Shown: positions 25,673 through 34,036, counted from the stretch's first letter. The stretch is 64,000 bases of DNA from CAWHQZ01 sp963831645 (GCA_963831645.1 CAWHQZ010000009.1:62001-126000), one strand, 5' to 3'. The notes: a model not told the origin generated them from the sequence alone. Numbers and translations are program-made.

Positions 25673-26599
25673 TCAGCGATTTATAAAGGTTACAAGGGTC
25701 GGGATGACCTGATCGGGCGCTTCCTCCATCAGCCAGTGACCGGAGCCCTTGATCACTACGCCTTCCACATTGTCGGCAACGAGCCGTCCCTGTTCTATCA
25801 GGAATTCCCCCGAAGCCTTTTCGCCAGTGAGGACAAGCATTGGCATCGCCAGCTTGGTCTTCGAGAACTTCTGGAAATCGGCCGCATCCTGTTCAAACGC
25901 CCGGAAAACCTCGAAGCCCGCCGGCATCGCGCCTGGCTGGGCGTAGGCGGCGGCATAAAGGCGGCGATCGCTCTCGGGCACCGAACGGGTTCGGTCGGCC
26001 GCGAAATCGTTCCAGAAGTGTTCGAGATAGATACGTTCGCGACCGGCGACAAGCTGGAGCGGCACTTCGCCGTAGAAATGGAAGTGCCAGAGATCGCGCA
26101 GAAGCCAGACGCTTTGCCAGTCGCCGACGCCCGGCAGGAACGCATCCATGAGCACCATGCGATCGACGTCGGCCGGGTATTGCGCTGCATATGCGTAGGC
26201 CACCATGAGCCCGATATCGTGCCCGACGAGCTTCACCTTTCGATATCCGAGCGATGACGCCAGCGCGTGAACATCCTTGGCCATGTTCTTCTTGTCATAG
26301 CCTTGCGGCGGTTTTTCCGATTTCCCGAAGCCGCGTTGATCAGGAGCGATGACCGTGTGGGTTTTGGCAAGTTCAGCGATCAGCGGCCGCCACATGTGAC
26401 TGGTCTGAGCGAAGCCATGCAAGAGTATCACCGGCTCGCCTTGCCCGGCAGTCAGATAGTGCATGGCAATTCCGTTGACGGTTGCGGAACGCCCTCCGAT
26501 CAACTGCTGTCCTAGGGCAGGCATGACCGATGCTGCAGCAAACAATATGAGCGCGAACAACCATGATATCACAAACTTGACAGCCGCGTGGACGAGCAT
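25673..26599 (-). CDS. Exported alpha/beta hydrolase (epoxide-hydrolase-like)
   Basis: Protein of 308 residues with an N-terminal hydrophobic signal (VISWLFALILFAAASVMPALG). The alpha/beta-hydrolase core has the oxyanion HGFAQ motif, nucleophile Asp in LVGHDIGLMVAY, and C-terminal His in IKGSGHWLMEE. An Asp nucleophile (GHDIG) suggests epoxide-hydrolase or dehalogenase-like chemistry. The ATG at 26599 is chosen because AGGAG is 7 nt upstream; the ATG at 26605 is too close to it. It is the most upstream of three exported hydrolase genes on this strand. Confidence 0.85.
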   Translation of the reverse strand: MLVHAAVKFVISWLFALILFAAASVMPALGQQLIGGRSATVNGIAMHYLTAGQGEPVILLHGFAQTSHMWRPLIAELAKTHTVIAPDQRGFGKSEKPPQGYDKKNMAKDVHALASSLGYRKVKLVGHDIGLMVAYAYAAQYPADVDRMVLMDAFLPGVGDWQSVWLLRDLWHFHFYGEVPLQLVAGRERIYLEHFWNDFAADRTRSVPESDRRLYAAAYAQPGAMPAGFEVFRAFEQDAADFQKFSKTKLAMPMLVLTGEKASGEFLIEQGRLVADNVEGVVIKGSGHWLMEEAPDQVIPTLVTFINR

Positions 26600-26963
26600 T
26601 CCCATTCTCCTCTTCGACCGCGGCCAGGCTCTAATGAACGCGAGCAAATCGTTGTTGACCCGGTCTTTTTCGGTTGTGCACATGCGCGCGACGTACCATG
26701 TCATCTCCAACACATTGCTGCTAGGCAGCGGTGCCTTGCAACACAGTCACACTGAAAGCTGCCGAGACCCTCGAGGCCGACAACGGTTGCGACGCGCCAG
26801 AGCCGGATCTCAGTGGTCTAGGATTGTCGGGGCCTGAGCGCCTCAAAGAACAAAGGGTGGATCATGGTGACAAACGGTCGAAAAATTTGAGGGGTGGAAT
26901 GTGGGATGACGATTCTAGAACCAAAAAAATATCTCGTAATAACATGATGTTAGCCTAGGTATT
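26600..26963. other. Intergenic region (364 bp) between hydrolase gene and tRNA-Ser
   Basis: Holds the promoter side of the leftward hydrolase genes and the region downstream of the tRNA-Ser. A run of seven A on the plus strand at 26923-26929 (T-tract for the leftward tRNA transcript) may serve in termination. A short plus-strand open frame is present but not convincing. Confidence 0.5.
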
Positions 26964-27054
26964 TGGCGGAGGGGGAGGGATTTCGAACCCCCGGTGCCCT
27001 TGCGGGCACAACGGTTTTCAAGACCGCCGCATTCAACCACTCTGCCACCCCTCC
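26964..27054 (-). tRNA. tRNA-Ser (TGA anticodon)
   Basis: Class II tRNA of 91 nt including an encoded CCA at the 3' end (26964-26966). The acceptor stem GGAGGGG pairs with CCCCTCC, the discriminator is G, the anticodon loop is CTTGAAA (anticodon TGA, at 27018-27020 on the plus strand), a long variable arm is present, and the T loop is GGTTCGAATCC. Its 5' half, up to position 38, is the left copy of a 41-bp direct repeat; the right copy lies 2.6 kb away, so this gene is a hybrid created by integration of the adjacent element. Confidence 0.95.
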
Positions 27055-27056
27055 GG
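27016..27056. repeat. Direct repeat, left attachment site (tRNA-Ser 5' half)
   Basis: 41 bp identical to 29618-29658. It covers the tRNA from position 38 (the last base of the anticodon loop) to the 5' end plus two bases. The crossover is therefore within the anticodon loop or 5' half. Confidence 0.9.
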
Positions 27057-27107
27057 ATGAAGCATTTCAAGCGCTTAGCATGCAAGGCCATGAGTACAAA
27101 ACGGGAA

Positions 27108-27129
27108 ATTGGCACCGGATTGGCACCGG
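27108..27129 (+). repeat. Tandem ATTGGCACCGG repeats (arm-type site, left)
   Basis: Two directly adjacent copies of ATTGGCACCGG at 27108-27118 and 27119-27129, between the tRNA and the end of the integrase gene. Two more copies occur near the right end of the element in the same orientation. Confidence 0.65.
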
Positions 27130-27141
27130 GACTGGTTCCCG

Positions 27142-28294
27142 TCACTTTTCCGGCGCCGTCTTGAGTGCCGCTTCGATGGCCGCTGCGGCCTGGCCGTCCT
27201 TGCGCTCGAACAGATGCGCATAGACGTTCAGGGTGATGCCGGGCGATCCGTGGCCCAGGCGGTGTGATACCGAAACCACGTCCAGGTTGGCGGCGATGAG
27301 GGCGCTGGCGTGAGAGTGGCGCAGGCCATGGAATGAGATCTCGGGAAGCCCGAGGGCTTTGACGGCCATGCGCCAGTCTCGGGAAAGATTATCCGGCGAC
27401 ATGGGCGATCCATCCGCCCTGGCAAAGACCAGCGCATCCGGCTCAGGGCGCCCGAGGCCAAGCAGGAGTCGGGTTTCCATCTGCCGCTTGCGATGGCTAC
27501 GCAGCGGCTCAAGGACGCTCACCGGTACCTCGATCACCCGCCGGCCATACCTTGGTCTTAGGCGCCTTGAACTTTAGTCCCGCCTTGGTTTCTTCGAGGC
27601 TTCGGCGCACCCAGACCGTGCCGGCACTAAAGTCGATGTCGCTCCAGGCCAGCCCTAACAATTCGCCTCTGCGCGCGCCGGACCCAAGTGCCAGGGTGAC
27701 GATGGGCAACAAGGGATGGGCTTCGAGGGCCTTGAGAACCTGTGCCATCTGTCCGGACGTGAGCGCGGTGATCTCCCGGTGCGGAATCCTGGGCGGCTTG
27801 ATTGACTGGCAGACGTTGCGGCTGATCAACTCGGATCGGACGGCGCTTGCCAGTGCTTGATGCAGGCAACGATGGCAATGCTTCACCGTTTGTGCCGATA
27901 GCGGCTTGCCGCTTTTGCCGCCGCGCTCGATCAGGATTTTATGCCATGTCGCCACCTGAGAAGGACGAAGCCGTTGCAGGATCACCTGTCCCAGGTGCGG
28001 GATGATTTGATCACGGCAGATATCCTCATATCTCTCGAAGGTCTTGCCGGAAACTTCCGTTCGTATGCCCTGCAACCATGATTGGATGTAGCTCGCGACC
28101 GTGATCTTGCTCGGCTCTACGTGCGTCCCGGCATGTACCGCGGCAACGAGGCGGGCGAGTTCGGCTTGTGCGTCCGAACGTCGGCCCTGAAATGTCACGT
28201 AATTGGTTTTTCTCTCGCCGGTTAGAGGATCGGGATTGCCATCGAACTTAAGGCGCCAACTGCTTTTGCCGCGCCGAATGATACTGCCCATCAT
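27142..28294 (-). pseudogene. Tyrosine-type phage integrase, frameshifted
   Basis: The N-terminal part (from 28294: SAM-like/arm-binding region, core-binding domain, and catalytic ARRGELLGLAWSDID) runs out of frame at KAPKTK; the C-terminal part resumes in another frame with RRVIEVPVSVLEPL and carries the catalytic HGLRHSHAS, HRLGHGSPG and the Tyr in NVYAHLF. Removing one base of a doubled G (27550-27551, CC on the plus strand) restores a continuous protein of about 383 residues. All catalytic residues are otherwise present. It overlaps the ribbon-helix-helix gene upstream by 4 nt. Either a recent inactivation or a consensus error. Confidence 0.87.
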
Positions 28295-28893
28295 TTTTTC
28301 CTCCCGCGATTTAAGTGTGTCTCGATACGAGTGACTAAGGGGCCGAGAGCCGGTTTCAATTCCGATGATGTGCGCTGGGCTTCGAAATCGATCTCGGGCG
28401 GATCGACGACATCCTGCATGGTGCGACGTGCCGCAATCGGGCCGAACAACGTGGCGAAATCCTTGAGCGCGATATCCTTGGGCGCCGGGGGAACAATTTC
28501 CCCTCGCGGCTGGCAGGCGGTGAGAACTTCCGCGACGGCGGAACGGACCTGATCAAAGACGTAGGGAGATTCCGCCCATGTTCGATCATCCATGCTGCCC
28601 TTGGCTGCATACTTCAAAGTTTCCTTCATCGCATTGCCCATCATCTGAAGGATCGCGGCAAGCTGGGCGCCGTAGGCAAGGCGCAGAGTATCAGGGAGCA
28701 GGTTTTCGAACTGAAACGCTACCTCGAGCCGATGTTCGCACTCCTGCGACACGGACCTGCCGTTGTCGAAGGCATACCTGTCGATTTGCTGCTTCAGTGA
28801 AGGCGTCACCCGAAGCCCGAGTTGAACGCGATCGCCGGGCTGGATTTGCCTTGTTCGGGGCCGACCGCCGCGGCTTCTGGCTGGCTGTTTCAT
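28291..28893 (-). CDS. Ribbon-helix-helix (Arc-like) protein of the integrative element
   Basis: About 200 residues. Residues 24-55 (RVQLGLRVTPSLKQQIDRYA, then NGRSVSQECEHRLE) match the strand-helix-helix of Arc/MetJ-type DNA-binding proteins; the remaining 145 residues are not recognised. The ATG at 28893 is chosen because AAAGGA is 7 nt upstream; earlier in-frame starts at 28923 and 28938 exist. It overlaps the integrase start (ATGA), so the two are co-expressed, and inverted repeats upstream suggest autoregulation of the element. Confidence 0.65.
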   Translation of the reverse strand: MKQPARSRGGRPRTRQIQPGDRVQLGLRVTPSLKQQIDRYAFDNGRSVSQECEHRLEVAFQFENLLPDTLRLAYGAQLAAILQMMGNAMKETLKYAAKGSMDDRTWAESPYVFDQVRSAVAEVLTACQPRGEIVPPAPKDIALKDFATLFGPIAARRTMQDVVDPPEIDFEAQRTSSELKPALGPLVTRIETHLNRGRKK

Positions 28894-28925
28894 CTCTTGT
28901 CCTTTCTGATGGCCTTTTGTCATTG

Positions 28926-28987
28926 TATACCGGACCAAAAACAGATTGGCAAGTATCGCACTGGTTGATAAGTTTACCGCCGGTATA
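28926..28987. promoter_or_regulatory. Inverted TATACCGG / CCGGTATA sites between divergent element genes
   Basis: TATACCGG at 28926-28933 and CCGGTATA at 28980-28987 are inverted copies 46 bp apart; the second is part of the palindrome TACCG-C-CGGTA at 28975-28985. They lie between the leftward ribbon-helix-helix/integrase genes and the rightward small genes, where an operator for a ribbon-helix-helix repressor would be expected. Confidence 0.45.
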
Positions 28988-29012
28988 GAACGCTATGTCG
29001 GAGGTTAAAAGC

Positions 29013-29096
29013 CATGGCGAAGCGCAAGGGCGGCACAGAGACCTTGACGGTTGATGAAGTCGCGAAGGTGTTCGGGATCGGGAGCATGCGACATTG
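29013..29096 (+). pseudogene. Truncated excisionase-like helix-turn-helix ORF
   Basis: 27 codons: MAKRKGGTETLTVDEVAKVF then GIGSMRH and a stop. GGAGG lies 7 nt before the ATG, so it could be translated. LTVDEVAKVFGIG is the first helix pair of MerR/Xis-type helix-turn-helix proteins used as excisionases, but the rest of the domain is missing. Probably the decayed excisionase of the element. Confidence 0.4.
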
Positions 29097-29133
29097 ATAG
29101 ACTTGGGTGTCTTAGACAGGATTGGAGGAAAAT

Positions 29134-29439
29134 ATGGGACCCCAGATGAAGCTGAGGTCTTTGGCAGCGGAATATGCCCAGCAGCGCCAAAATGAGATTG
29201 CTAGGATCGAGGGGGAAGTTGCAAAACTTCGGGCGGAGGTTGCGAAGAAGGAAAAGGAGTTAACTTGGAAAAAAGACGCTCCTCGCAGAACCGAAACATA
29301 CGATCCGGGTTCTATGCCTGAGTTCAACTGTCCTTCTTGCTGGATCGACGACGAGAAGAAAATCCCTTTGAGGAATAAGACTGGCGATGACTGGGATTGC
29401 CGAAGGTGCAACCTACTTGTCGATGACCTCACTGGCTAA
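29134..29439 (+). CDS. Coiled-coil and zinc-ribbon protein of unknown function
   Basis: About 101 residues. The N-terminal half is a charged coiled coil (QRQNEIARIEGEVAKLRAEV...KKEKELTW), and the C-terminal half has two Cys pairs (FNCPSCWIDDEKKIP and WDCRRCNLL), a small zinc ribbon. GGAGG lies 5 nt before the ATG; a TTG start 12 nt upstream is possible. It lies within the integrative element and is lower in GC than its surroundings, consistent with foreign origin. Role unknown, perhaps host takeover or defence-related. Confidence 0.6.
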   Translation: MGPQMKLRSLAAEYAQQRQNEIARIEGEVAKLRAEVAKKEKELTWKKDAPRRTETYDPGSMPEFNCPSCWIDDEKKIPLRNKTGDDWDCRRCNLLVDDLTG

Positions 29440-29478
29440 CTGGACCTTTCGTGGCTCAACAAGCCTCTACTGATCCAC

Positions 29479-29501
29479 ATTGGCACCGGAATTGGCACCG
29501 G
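29479..29501 (+). repeat. Paired ATTGGCACCGG repeats (arm-type site, right)
   Basis: Copies at 29479-29489 and 29491-29501, separated by one base, matching the tandem pair at 27108-27129. Their position inside both ends of the element fits integrase arm-binding sites. Confidence 0.65.
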
Positions 29502-29617
29502 AAACGTAGGGAGCGGAAGGGATCAGGGATCAGGCGGGCGGGGCAGGGGGCCGAAAAACCCTTGAAATACGGGCCATCAGGGGAAAGCAAAGTACAGGAG
29601 GGGAAGCAACATTTGGA

Positions 29618-29658
29618 TTTCAAGACCGCCGCATTCAACCACTCTGCCACCCCTCCGG
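29618..29658. repeat. Direct repeat, right attachment site (orphan tRNA-Ser 5' half)
   Basis: 41 bp identical to 27016-27056. This copy has no 3' half following it, so it is the displaced original 5' half of the tRNA gene; the native promoter would be just to its right (29659-29735). Confidence 0.9.
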
Positions 29659-29735
29659 GGGATCGGCGCGGCAAAGTCAGTACTACCGTCTTTTGTTACT
29701 TCGCGAAACTGGTTACGCGAGCGGCAATCCAAACT

Positions 29736-30503
29736 TCAGTCGGCGTACGAAGGCTCTTCCTCGTCGAGGATACGCTTCATCTCCTCGAAGTGCGCTTCCT
29801 CCATCCCGCCGTAGTCCTCCCATTCGCACGCCGTCTTCTCGGCGACCGCATCGCTCATGACGTTCAGCGGCTGCCCCGTCGAATAAGCGAGTGCGAGCGT
29901 CTGGCAGGCGCGCTCGAGATAATACAGCTGATCAAAGGCTTCGGCGACTGTGTTGGCGACGACGAGCACGCCGTGATTGCCCATCATCATCGTCTTTCGG
30001 TTCCCCAGCAGGCCCGCCAGCCGGTCCCCCTCTTCGTCGGAGTTGGCCATGCCGCTGTAGTTCCTGTCATAGGCCGCCCGCTGGAAGAAGCGGGCTGTAT
30101 TCTGATCGATCGGCTTGATTTCGGGATCGGCCAGCGAGGCGATGACGGTCGCGTAGGGTGGGTGGGCGTGCAGGATGCATCGGGCCTGGGCCAGATTGGC
30201 ATGAAGCCTGCCGTGCAGGCACCAGGCCGTCAGATCCGGCGCGTCCGGGCGCTCCATGATCGTGCGGTCTTCCGTATCGAGCCTGAGCAGGTCGCTTGCC
30301 CTGATGCGGGAGAAGTGCTTCCAGCGGGGGTTCATCAGGAATTGCCGACCATCGCCGGATAGTGCGAGGCTAAAATGGTTGGCGACCGATTCGTGCCAGC
30401 CCATGCGCGCGGCGAGGCGAAAGGCAGCCGCCAGATTGATTCGCTGGTGTTGCTCGCTGTCTTCGCTTCTACCGGTCTGGCGGAACGACGTAACCGTGCT
30501 CAT
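29736..30503 (-). CDS. Class II aldolase/adducin-family protein
   Basis: Protein of 255 residues with the class II aldolase/adducin domain (about 20-215). Zinc-binding histidines are in ILHAHPPYATVIA and the downstream GNHGVLVVANT; the WKHFSRIRASDLLRLD segment is typical. This family includes L-fuculose-phosphate aldolase and many uncharacterised aldolases or decarboxylases. It stands alone between the integrative element and the Sel1 gene, so context gives no substrate. Confidence 0.87.
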   Translation of the reverse strand: MSTVTSFRQTGRSEDSEQHQRINLAAAFRLAARMGWHESVANHFSLALSGDGRQFLMNPRWKHFSRIRASDLLRLDTEDRTIMERPDAPDLTAWCLHGRLHANLAQARCILHAHPPYATVIASLADPEIKPIDQNTARFFQRAAYDRNYSGMANSDEEGDRLAGLLGNRKTMMMGNHGVLVVANTVAEAFDQLYYLERACQTLALAYSTGQPLNVMSDAVAEKTACEWEDYGGMEEAHFEEMKRILDEEEPSYAD

Positions 30504-30689
30504 GGGCCTAAGATCTCCAGGTTATGAACATATTCTGAATTGAGTTTTCTCAATTCTCAAGTGCCGCGAGAGTGATGCGAATAATCGCCATCCGCCAGTC
30601 AGAGTTATGCCATATTGGCCGCTAGCATGATGTCGTGTAGGTTCTCGAATCATGTGGTTCAAGAGCCGACTCACATCCAGGAACAGCAG

Positions 30690-31571
30690 ATGAAAGCTTC
30701 TGGTTTTCTTCGCATTGCGTGTTCGGTCGTTTGCATCGGGCTGGCCGGCCTGTGGCTCGCGTCCGCGCCGGGCCAGGCGCAGGGGCTTGAAGAGCTCAGT
30801 TTCTCCAAGAAACTCAAGCTTGCGAAGGTGGGCGACGAGGATGCGCAGCTTGCCGTCGCGCGCGCCTACGAAGTAGGCAAACAGGTCAAGAGAAACCGCC
30901 TGGAAGCCGCCAAGTGGTACCGCACCGCGGCCGAGCAGGGCAACGTGGAGGCTCAGTTTCGCCTGGGGCAACTCGTTCATCAGGGTGGAGATGGCCTGAA
31001 ACAGGACCTGCAGATGGCGGCCAAGCTTTACGAAACCGCCGCAGAGCTTGGCAGCATAGATGCCCAGAACTGGCTCGGTTACTCCTACCAGCACGGCATT
31101 GGCCTCGAGGTGAATGAAGACAGAGCCTTGGACTGGTATCGCAAGGCAGCCGACGCCGGCTACGCCGCGGCACAGAACAATCTCGGGCTGATGTACCTGA
31201 CCGGCAAGGGAACCTCGAGAAGCCTGGAAAAGGCGTTTGAATATTTCTCCAAAGCTGCCGCCCAGGAAGAACCCTGGGGTATGAACAACCTTGGCGGCAT
31301 GTATGAAATGGGATGGGGAACGGCAAAGGATCGTAGCCGCGCCCTGGAACTCTACAAACGGGCGGCCGACCTCAAGAATGCACCAGCCAAGGACAACTAT
31401 CAGAGGCTTCAGGCAATGGCGGTGACGAAGCCTCCAACGACGGCGGCCGCCGCAACGGCGACTTCAGTGGAGCCGGCCGGCGCCACGGGCAGCACAAGCC
31501 AGGCGCAGCCCGGTGTCGTCATCACGACCAAACCCGGGCAAGGCGCCGGAGCGAGCACCGCGGGACAATGA
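30690..31571 (+). CDS. Exported Sel1-repeat protein
   Basis: Protein of 293 residues with a signal peptide (MKASGFLRIACSVVCIGLAG, cut near GQAQG). About five Sel1/TPR-like repeats follow (for example AAKWYRTAAEQGNVEAQFRLG, LDWYRKAADAGYAAAQNNLG, LELYKRAADLKNAPAK). The tail is a low-complexity Ala/Thr/Gly/Pro segment. These proteins usually act as scaffolds in the cell envelope. The start at 30690 is chosen for the signal peptide. It directly precedes the rlpA-like gene, suggesting a shared role at the cell wall. Confidence 0.85.
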   Translation: MKASGFLRIACSVVCIGLAGLWLASAPGQAQGLEELSFSKKLKLAKVGDEDAQLAVARAYEVGKQVKRNRLEAAKWYRTAAEQGNVEAQFRLGQLVHQGGDGLKQDLQMAAKLYETAAELGSIDAQNWLGYSYQHGIGLEVNEDRALDWYRKAADAGYAAAQNNLGLMYLTGKGTSRSLEKAFEYFSKAAAQEEPWGMNNLGGMYEMGWGTAKDRSRALELYKRAADLKNAPAKDNYQRLQAMAVTKPPTTAAAATATSVEPAGATGSTSQAQPGVVITTKPGQGAGASTAGQ

Positions 31572-31690
31572 TTCGTGTCAGTATCGAGTTTCTTAGCGAT
31601 AGATTGCAACCGTTTCTTTACCGTGTTTCAGACACAGTCACCGGAGCAGCGTCCAAACGGCTACTGCCGTTCTTCCGAGTGGGTCAGCGA

Positions 31691-32626
31691 ATGCCTGAAA
31701 CTTTGCGTTCAATCGCCGCCCTGGCAACGATTGCAGTGCTGGCAGGGTCCCTGGTCTACCTCTCCGGTTGCTCGTTCAAATCCAAGCGCGACCCGTTCGC
31801 GGGCATCGGCAGTCCGATGTACAAGGGTGAAGGGCCGCTCCCCAAAGGTGGCGGCAGATATGAAGTCGGAGTTCCCTACGAAGTAGCAGGCCTATGGTTC
31901 TATCCGAAACAGGATCCTTCCTACGACAAGGAGGGTACCGCCTCCTGGTACGGCAAACAGTTCCACCGCCGCATGACGTCGAATGGGGAATGGTTCGACA
32001 TGGACTATCTGTCGGCCGCCCACACGACTTTGCCCTTGCCGAGTTATGCCAAGGTCACCAATCTCGCCAATGGGCGTGAGCTTGTTGTTCGCGTCAACGA
32101 CCGGGGACCCTTCGTGGGCGACCGGATTATCGATCTCTCCAGGAAGTCGGCCGACGCCTTGGGCTTTCGCAATAAGGGAACAACCGCCGTCCGTGTGCAG
32201 TACATCGGACCTGCGCCCCTGAACGACCAGGGCTCGCATCTGGCGGCAATGAACGAGGAACTCGCCCGCGGCACGCCGATCGATCGCATGATCGCTGCGG
32301 CCGGGGAGGGTGACACGGGCGACACGGAGCTTTCGCTCGCCAAGGCTGTTGCCCAGCCAAGACTATCCCAAGCGTCGGCGCTCAAAGTCGCGACCGGGGA
32401 ATACTTCATTCAGGTGGGCGCCTTCGCAAATATCAGCAATGCCGAACGGGCTCGAACCAGTCTGTCTGAACTGGGCGATGTGCAGGTCACCCCGGTGAGC
32501 GCCGGGCTGAAAACTCTCTATCGCGTGACCCTCGGTCCGATCTCGGACAGCAGCGCTGAAGGCGCGCTCTCCGAGGTGCAGGCCCAAGGCCACCACGACG
32601 CAAAACTGCTGTCCGCCAGGAACTGA
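31691..32626 (+). CDS. rlpA: RlpA-like septal ring lytic transglycosylase lipoprotein
   Basis: Lipoprotein of 311 residues: signal with lipobox LSGC (about residues 23-26), double-psi beta-barrel RlpA domain (TASWYGKQFHRRMTSNGEWFD ... VRVNDRGPFVGDRIIDLSRKSA), and a C-terminal SPOR domain (YFIQVGAFANISNAERARTS) that binds denuded septal peptidoglycan. The ATG at 31691 gives the lipoprotein signal; a frame start at 31568 overlapping the Sel1 gene would bury it. It heads the cell-wall/replication gene group that continues with a D,D-carboxypeptidase. Confidence 0.92.
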   Translation: MPETLRSIAALATIAVLAGSLVYLSGCSFKSKRDPFAGIGSPMYKGEGPLPKGGGRYEVGVPYEVAGLWFYPKQDPSYDKEGTASWYGKQFHRRMTSNGEWFDMDYLSAAHTTLPLPSYAKVTNLANGRELVVRVNDRGPFVGDRIIDLSRKSADALGFRNKGTTAVRVQYIGPAPLNDQGSHLAAMNEELARGTPIDRMIAAAGEGDTGDTELSLAKAVAQPRLSQASALKVATGEYFIQVGAFANISNAERARTSLSELGDVQVTPVSAGLKTLYRVTLGPISDSSAEGALSEVQAQGHHDAKLLSARN

Positions 32627-32710
32627 ATTACGCGCCGAAACCCGCGCTTGACCCGGCCATTCTTTGCTCTAAAGCAGCGGAACAAGCTCTAGATCATCGG
32701 ACAATGGCAA

Positions 32711-34036
32711 ATGGGTCGATTCAAAAAACTCCGGATTGGTGCTGACTTCACCGGCGATTTTCAAGCGGCGACGGAGATGACGCCGCAGGAAAAGGCCAGG
32801 TCTGGGCGAAGCCACCACCATGGGTTTGGTTCCCTGGCTCACATAGTGTGTGTCCTCGGCATCGGATTGCTCTTCGGCATGATGATCCCTGGTCTCCGAG
32901 CACCGCTCAGGAGCAGCCCCGCTAAGGATCAGACGTCTGTATCGCCCGACGAGTTGAGTTTCTTCACCAAGTCCAAATACGCGATCGTGATCGATGGCCG
33001 CACTGGGCGCTCGATCTACGAAAAAGATGCCGATACGCCATTTCCGCCGGCCAGCATGAGCAAGCTCATGACGATGGCCGTGGTTTTCGAGAAGCTCGCC
33101 GACCGCACCTTGACGTTGGAGCAGGAATTTCTTGTCAGCACGAATGCCTGGAAGACGGGAGGGGCGAGTTCCGGCGGCTCCACCATGTATCTCGAGCCGA
33201 AGTCGCAGGTAAAGCTCGGCGACCTCATACAGGGCGCAATCATCCAGTCGGCCAACGATGCCTGCATTGTCATCGCCGAGGGACTGGTCGGTACCGAGGA
33301 AGGCTTTGCGAACCTGCTGACCTTCCGGGCTCGCGAAATGGGCTTGAAGAGCGCCACCTTCAAGAACGCGACCGGGCTCTATCATCCCGAGCACAAGATG
33401 ACGGCGCGGGAACTGGCGTTGCTTGCGGAATACATCATCCGCAAGTATCCGCAATACTACGGCTATTACCGCCAGCCTGCCTTCACCTGGAACAACATTG
33501 CCCAGCAGAACCGTAATCCCCTGCTTACTGAGTATCCCGGAGCCGATGGTCTTAAGACGGGTTTCGTCAAGGAGTCCGGCTATGGGATGGTAGGCTCTGC
33601 GGTGCGCAATGAGCGCCGACTGATCATTGTGGTTGCCGGCCTCAAAAGTGCCGAAGAGCGCCGCGAGGAGGCTCAGAAGCTTCTCGATTGGGGTTTCCGC
33701 CAGTTCAAGCCCTACATTGCCTTCGGCGCCGAGGAGGCCGTAGGCCAGGCCCGCATATGGGGCGGTACGGTTGGTGCAGTTGCGCTGGTGACCAATCGCG
33801 ATGTCAAGCTTTCGCTCTCCGCCGAAGAGAGCAAGCTCATCAAAGTCGAGATGGCCTACAAGGGGCCACTCATCGCACCAATCCAGAAGGACACCGAGCT
33901 AGGCAGGGTGCGCTTCACAATTCAAGGCAAGACGATAGCCGACATGCCGCTCTACGCCAGCCGGGACGTCGCCGCCACCGATAGCAACTGGAAGAAGGCG
34001 TTTGACTCCATCCTCATCATGGCGCTCGGCGGCTAG
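32711..34036 (+). CDS. dacC: D-alanyl-D-alanine carboxypeptidase (PBP5/6 type)
   Basis: Periplasmic penicillin-binding protein of 441 residues that trims peptidoglycan pentapeptides. The serine triad motifs are S115-M-S-K118, S180-A-N182 and K282-T-G, followed by a C-terminal PBP5 beta domain. The N-terminus has an internal hydrophobic signal/anchor (about residues 45-65). Also called dacF in related genomes. It follows rlpA by 84 bp and precedes tmk, the order known in Hyphomicrobiales. Confidence 0.92.
   Translation: MGRFKKLRIGADFTGDFQAATEMTPQEKARSGRSHHHGFGSLAHIVCVLGIGLLFGMMIPGLRAPLRSSPAKDQTSVSPDELSFFTKSKYAIVIDGRTGRSIYEKDADTPFPPASMSKLMTMAVVFEKLADRTLTLEQEFLVSTNAWKTGGASSGGSTMYLEPKSQVKLGDLIQGAIIQSANDACIVIAEGLVGTEEGFANLLTFRAREMGLKSATFKNATGLYHPEHKMTARELALLAEYIIRKYPQYYGYYRQPAFTWNNIAQQNRNPLLTEYPGADGLKTGFVKESGYGMVGSAVRNERRLIIVVAGLKSAEERREEAQKLLDWGFRQFKPYIAFGAEEAVGQARIWGGTVGAVALVTNRDVKLSLSAEESKLIKVEMAYKGPLIAPIQKDTELGRVRFTIQGKTIADMPLYASRDVAATDSNWKKAFDSILIMALGG

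Larger units (their letters stand above)
27016..29658. mobile_element. Small integrative element in tRNA-Ser
   Basis: A 2.6-kb element bounded by a perfect 41-bp direct repeat of the 5' half of tRNA-Ser. It carries a tyrosine-recombinase gene (frameshifted) next to the intact tRNA, a ribbon-helix-helix protein gene overlapping it, an apparent truncated excisionase, and a zinc-ribbon protein. Tandem 11-bp repeats near both ends look like integrase arm sites. No replication or transfer genes are present, so it is a remnant or a dependent element. Confidence 0.8.
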
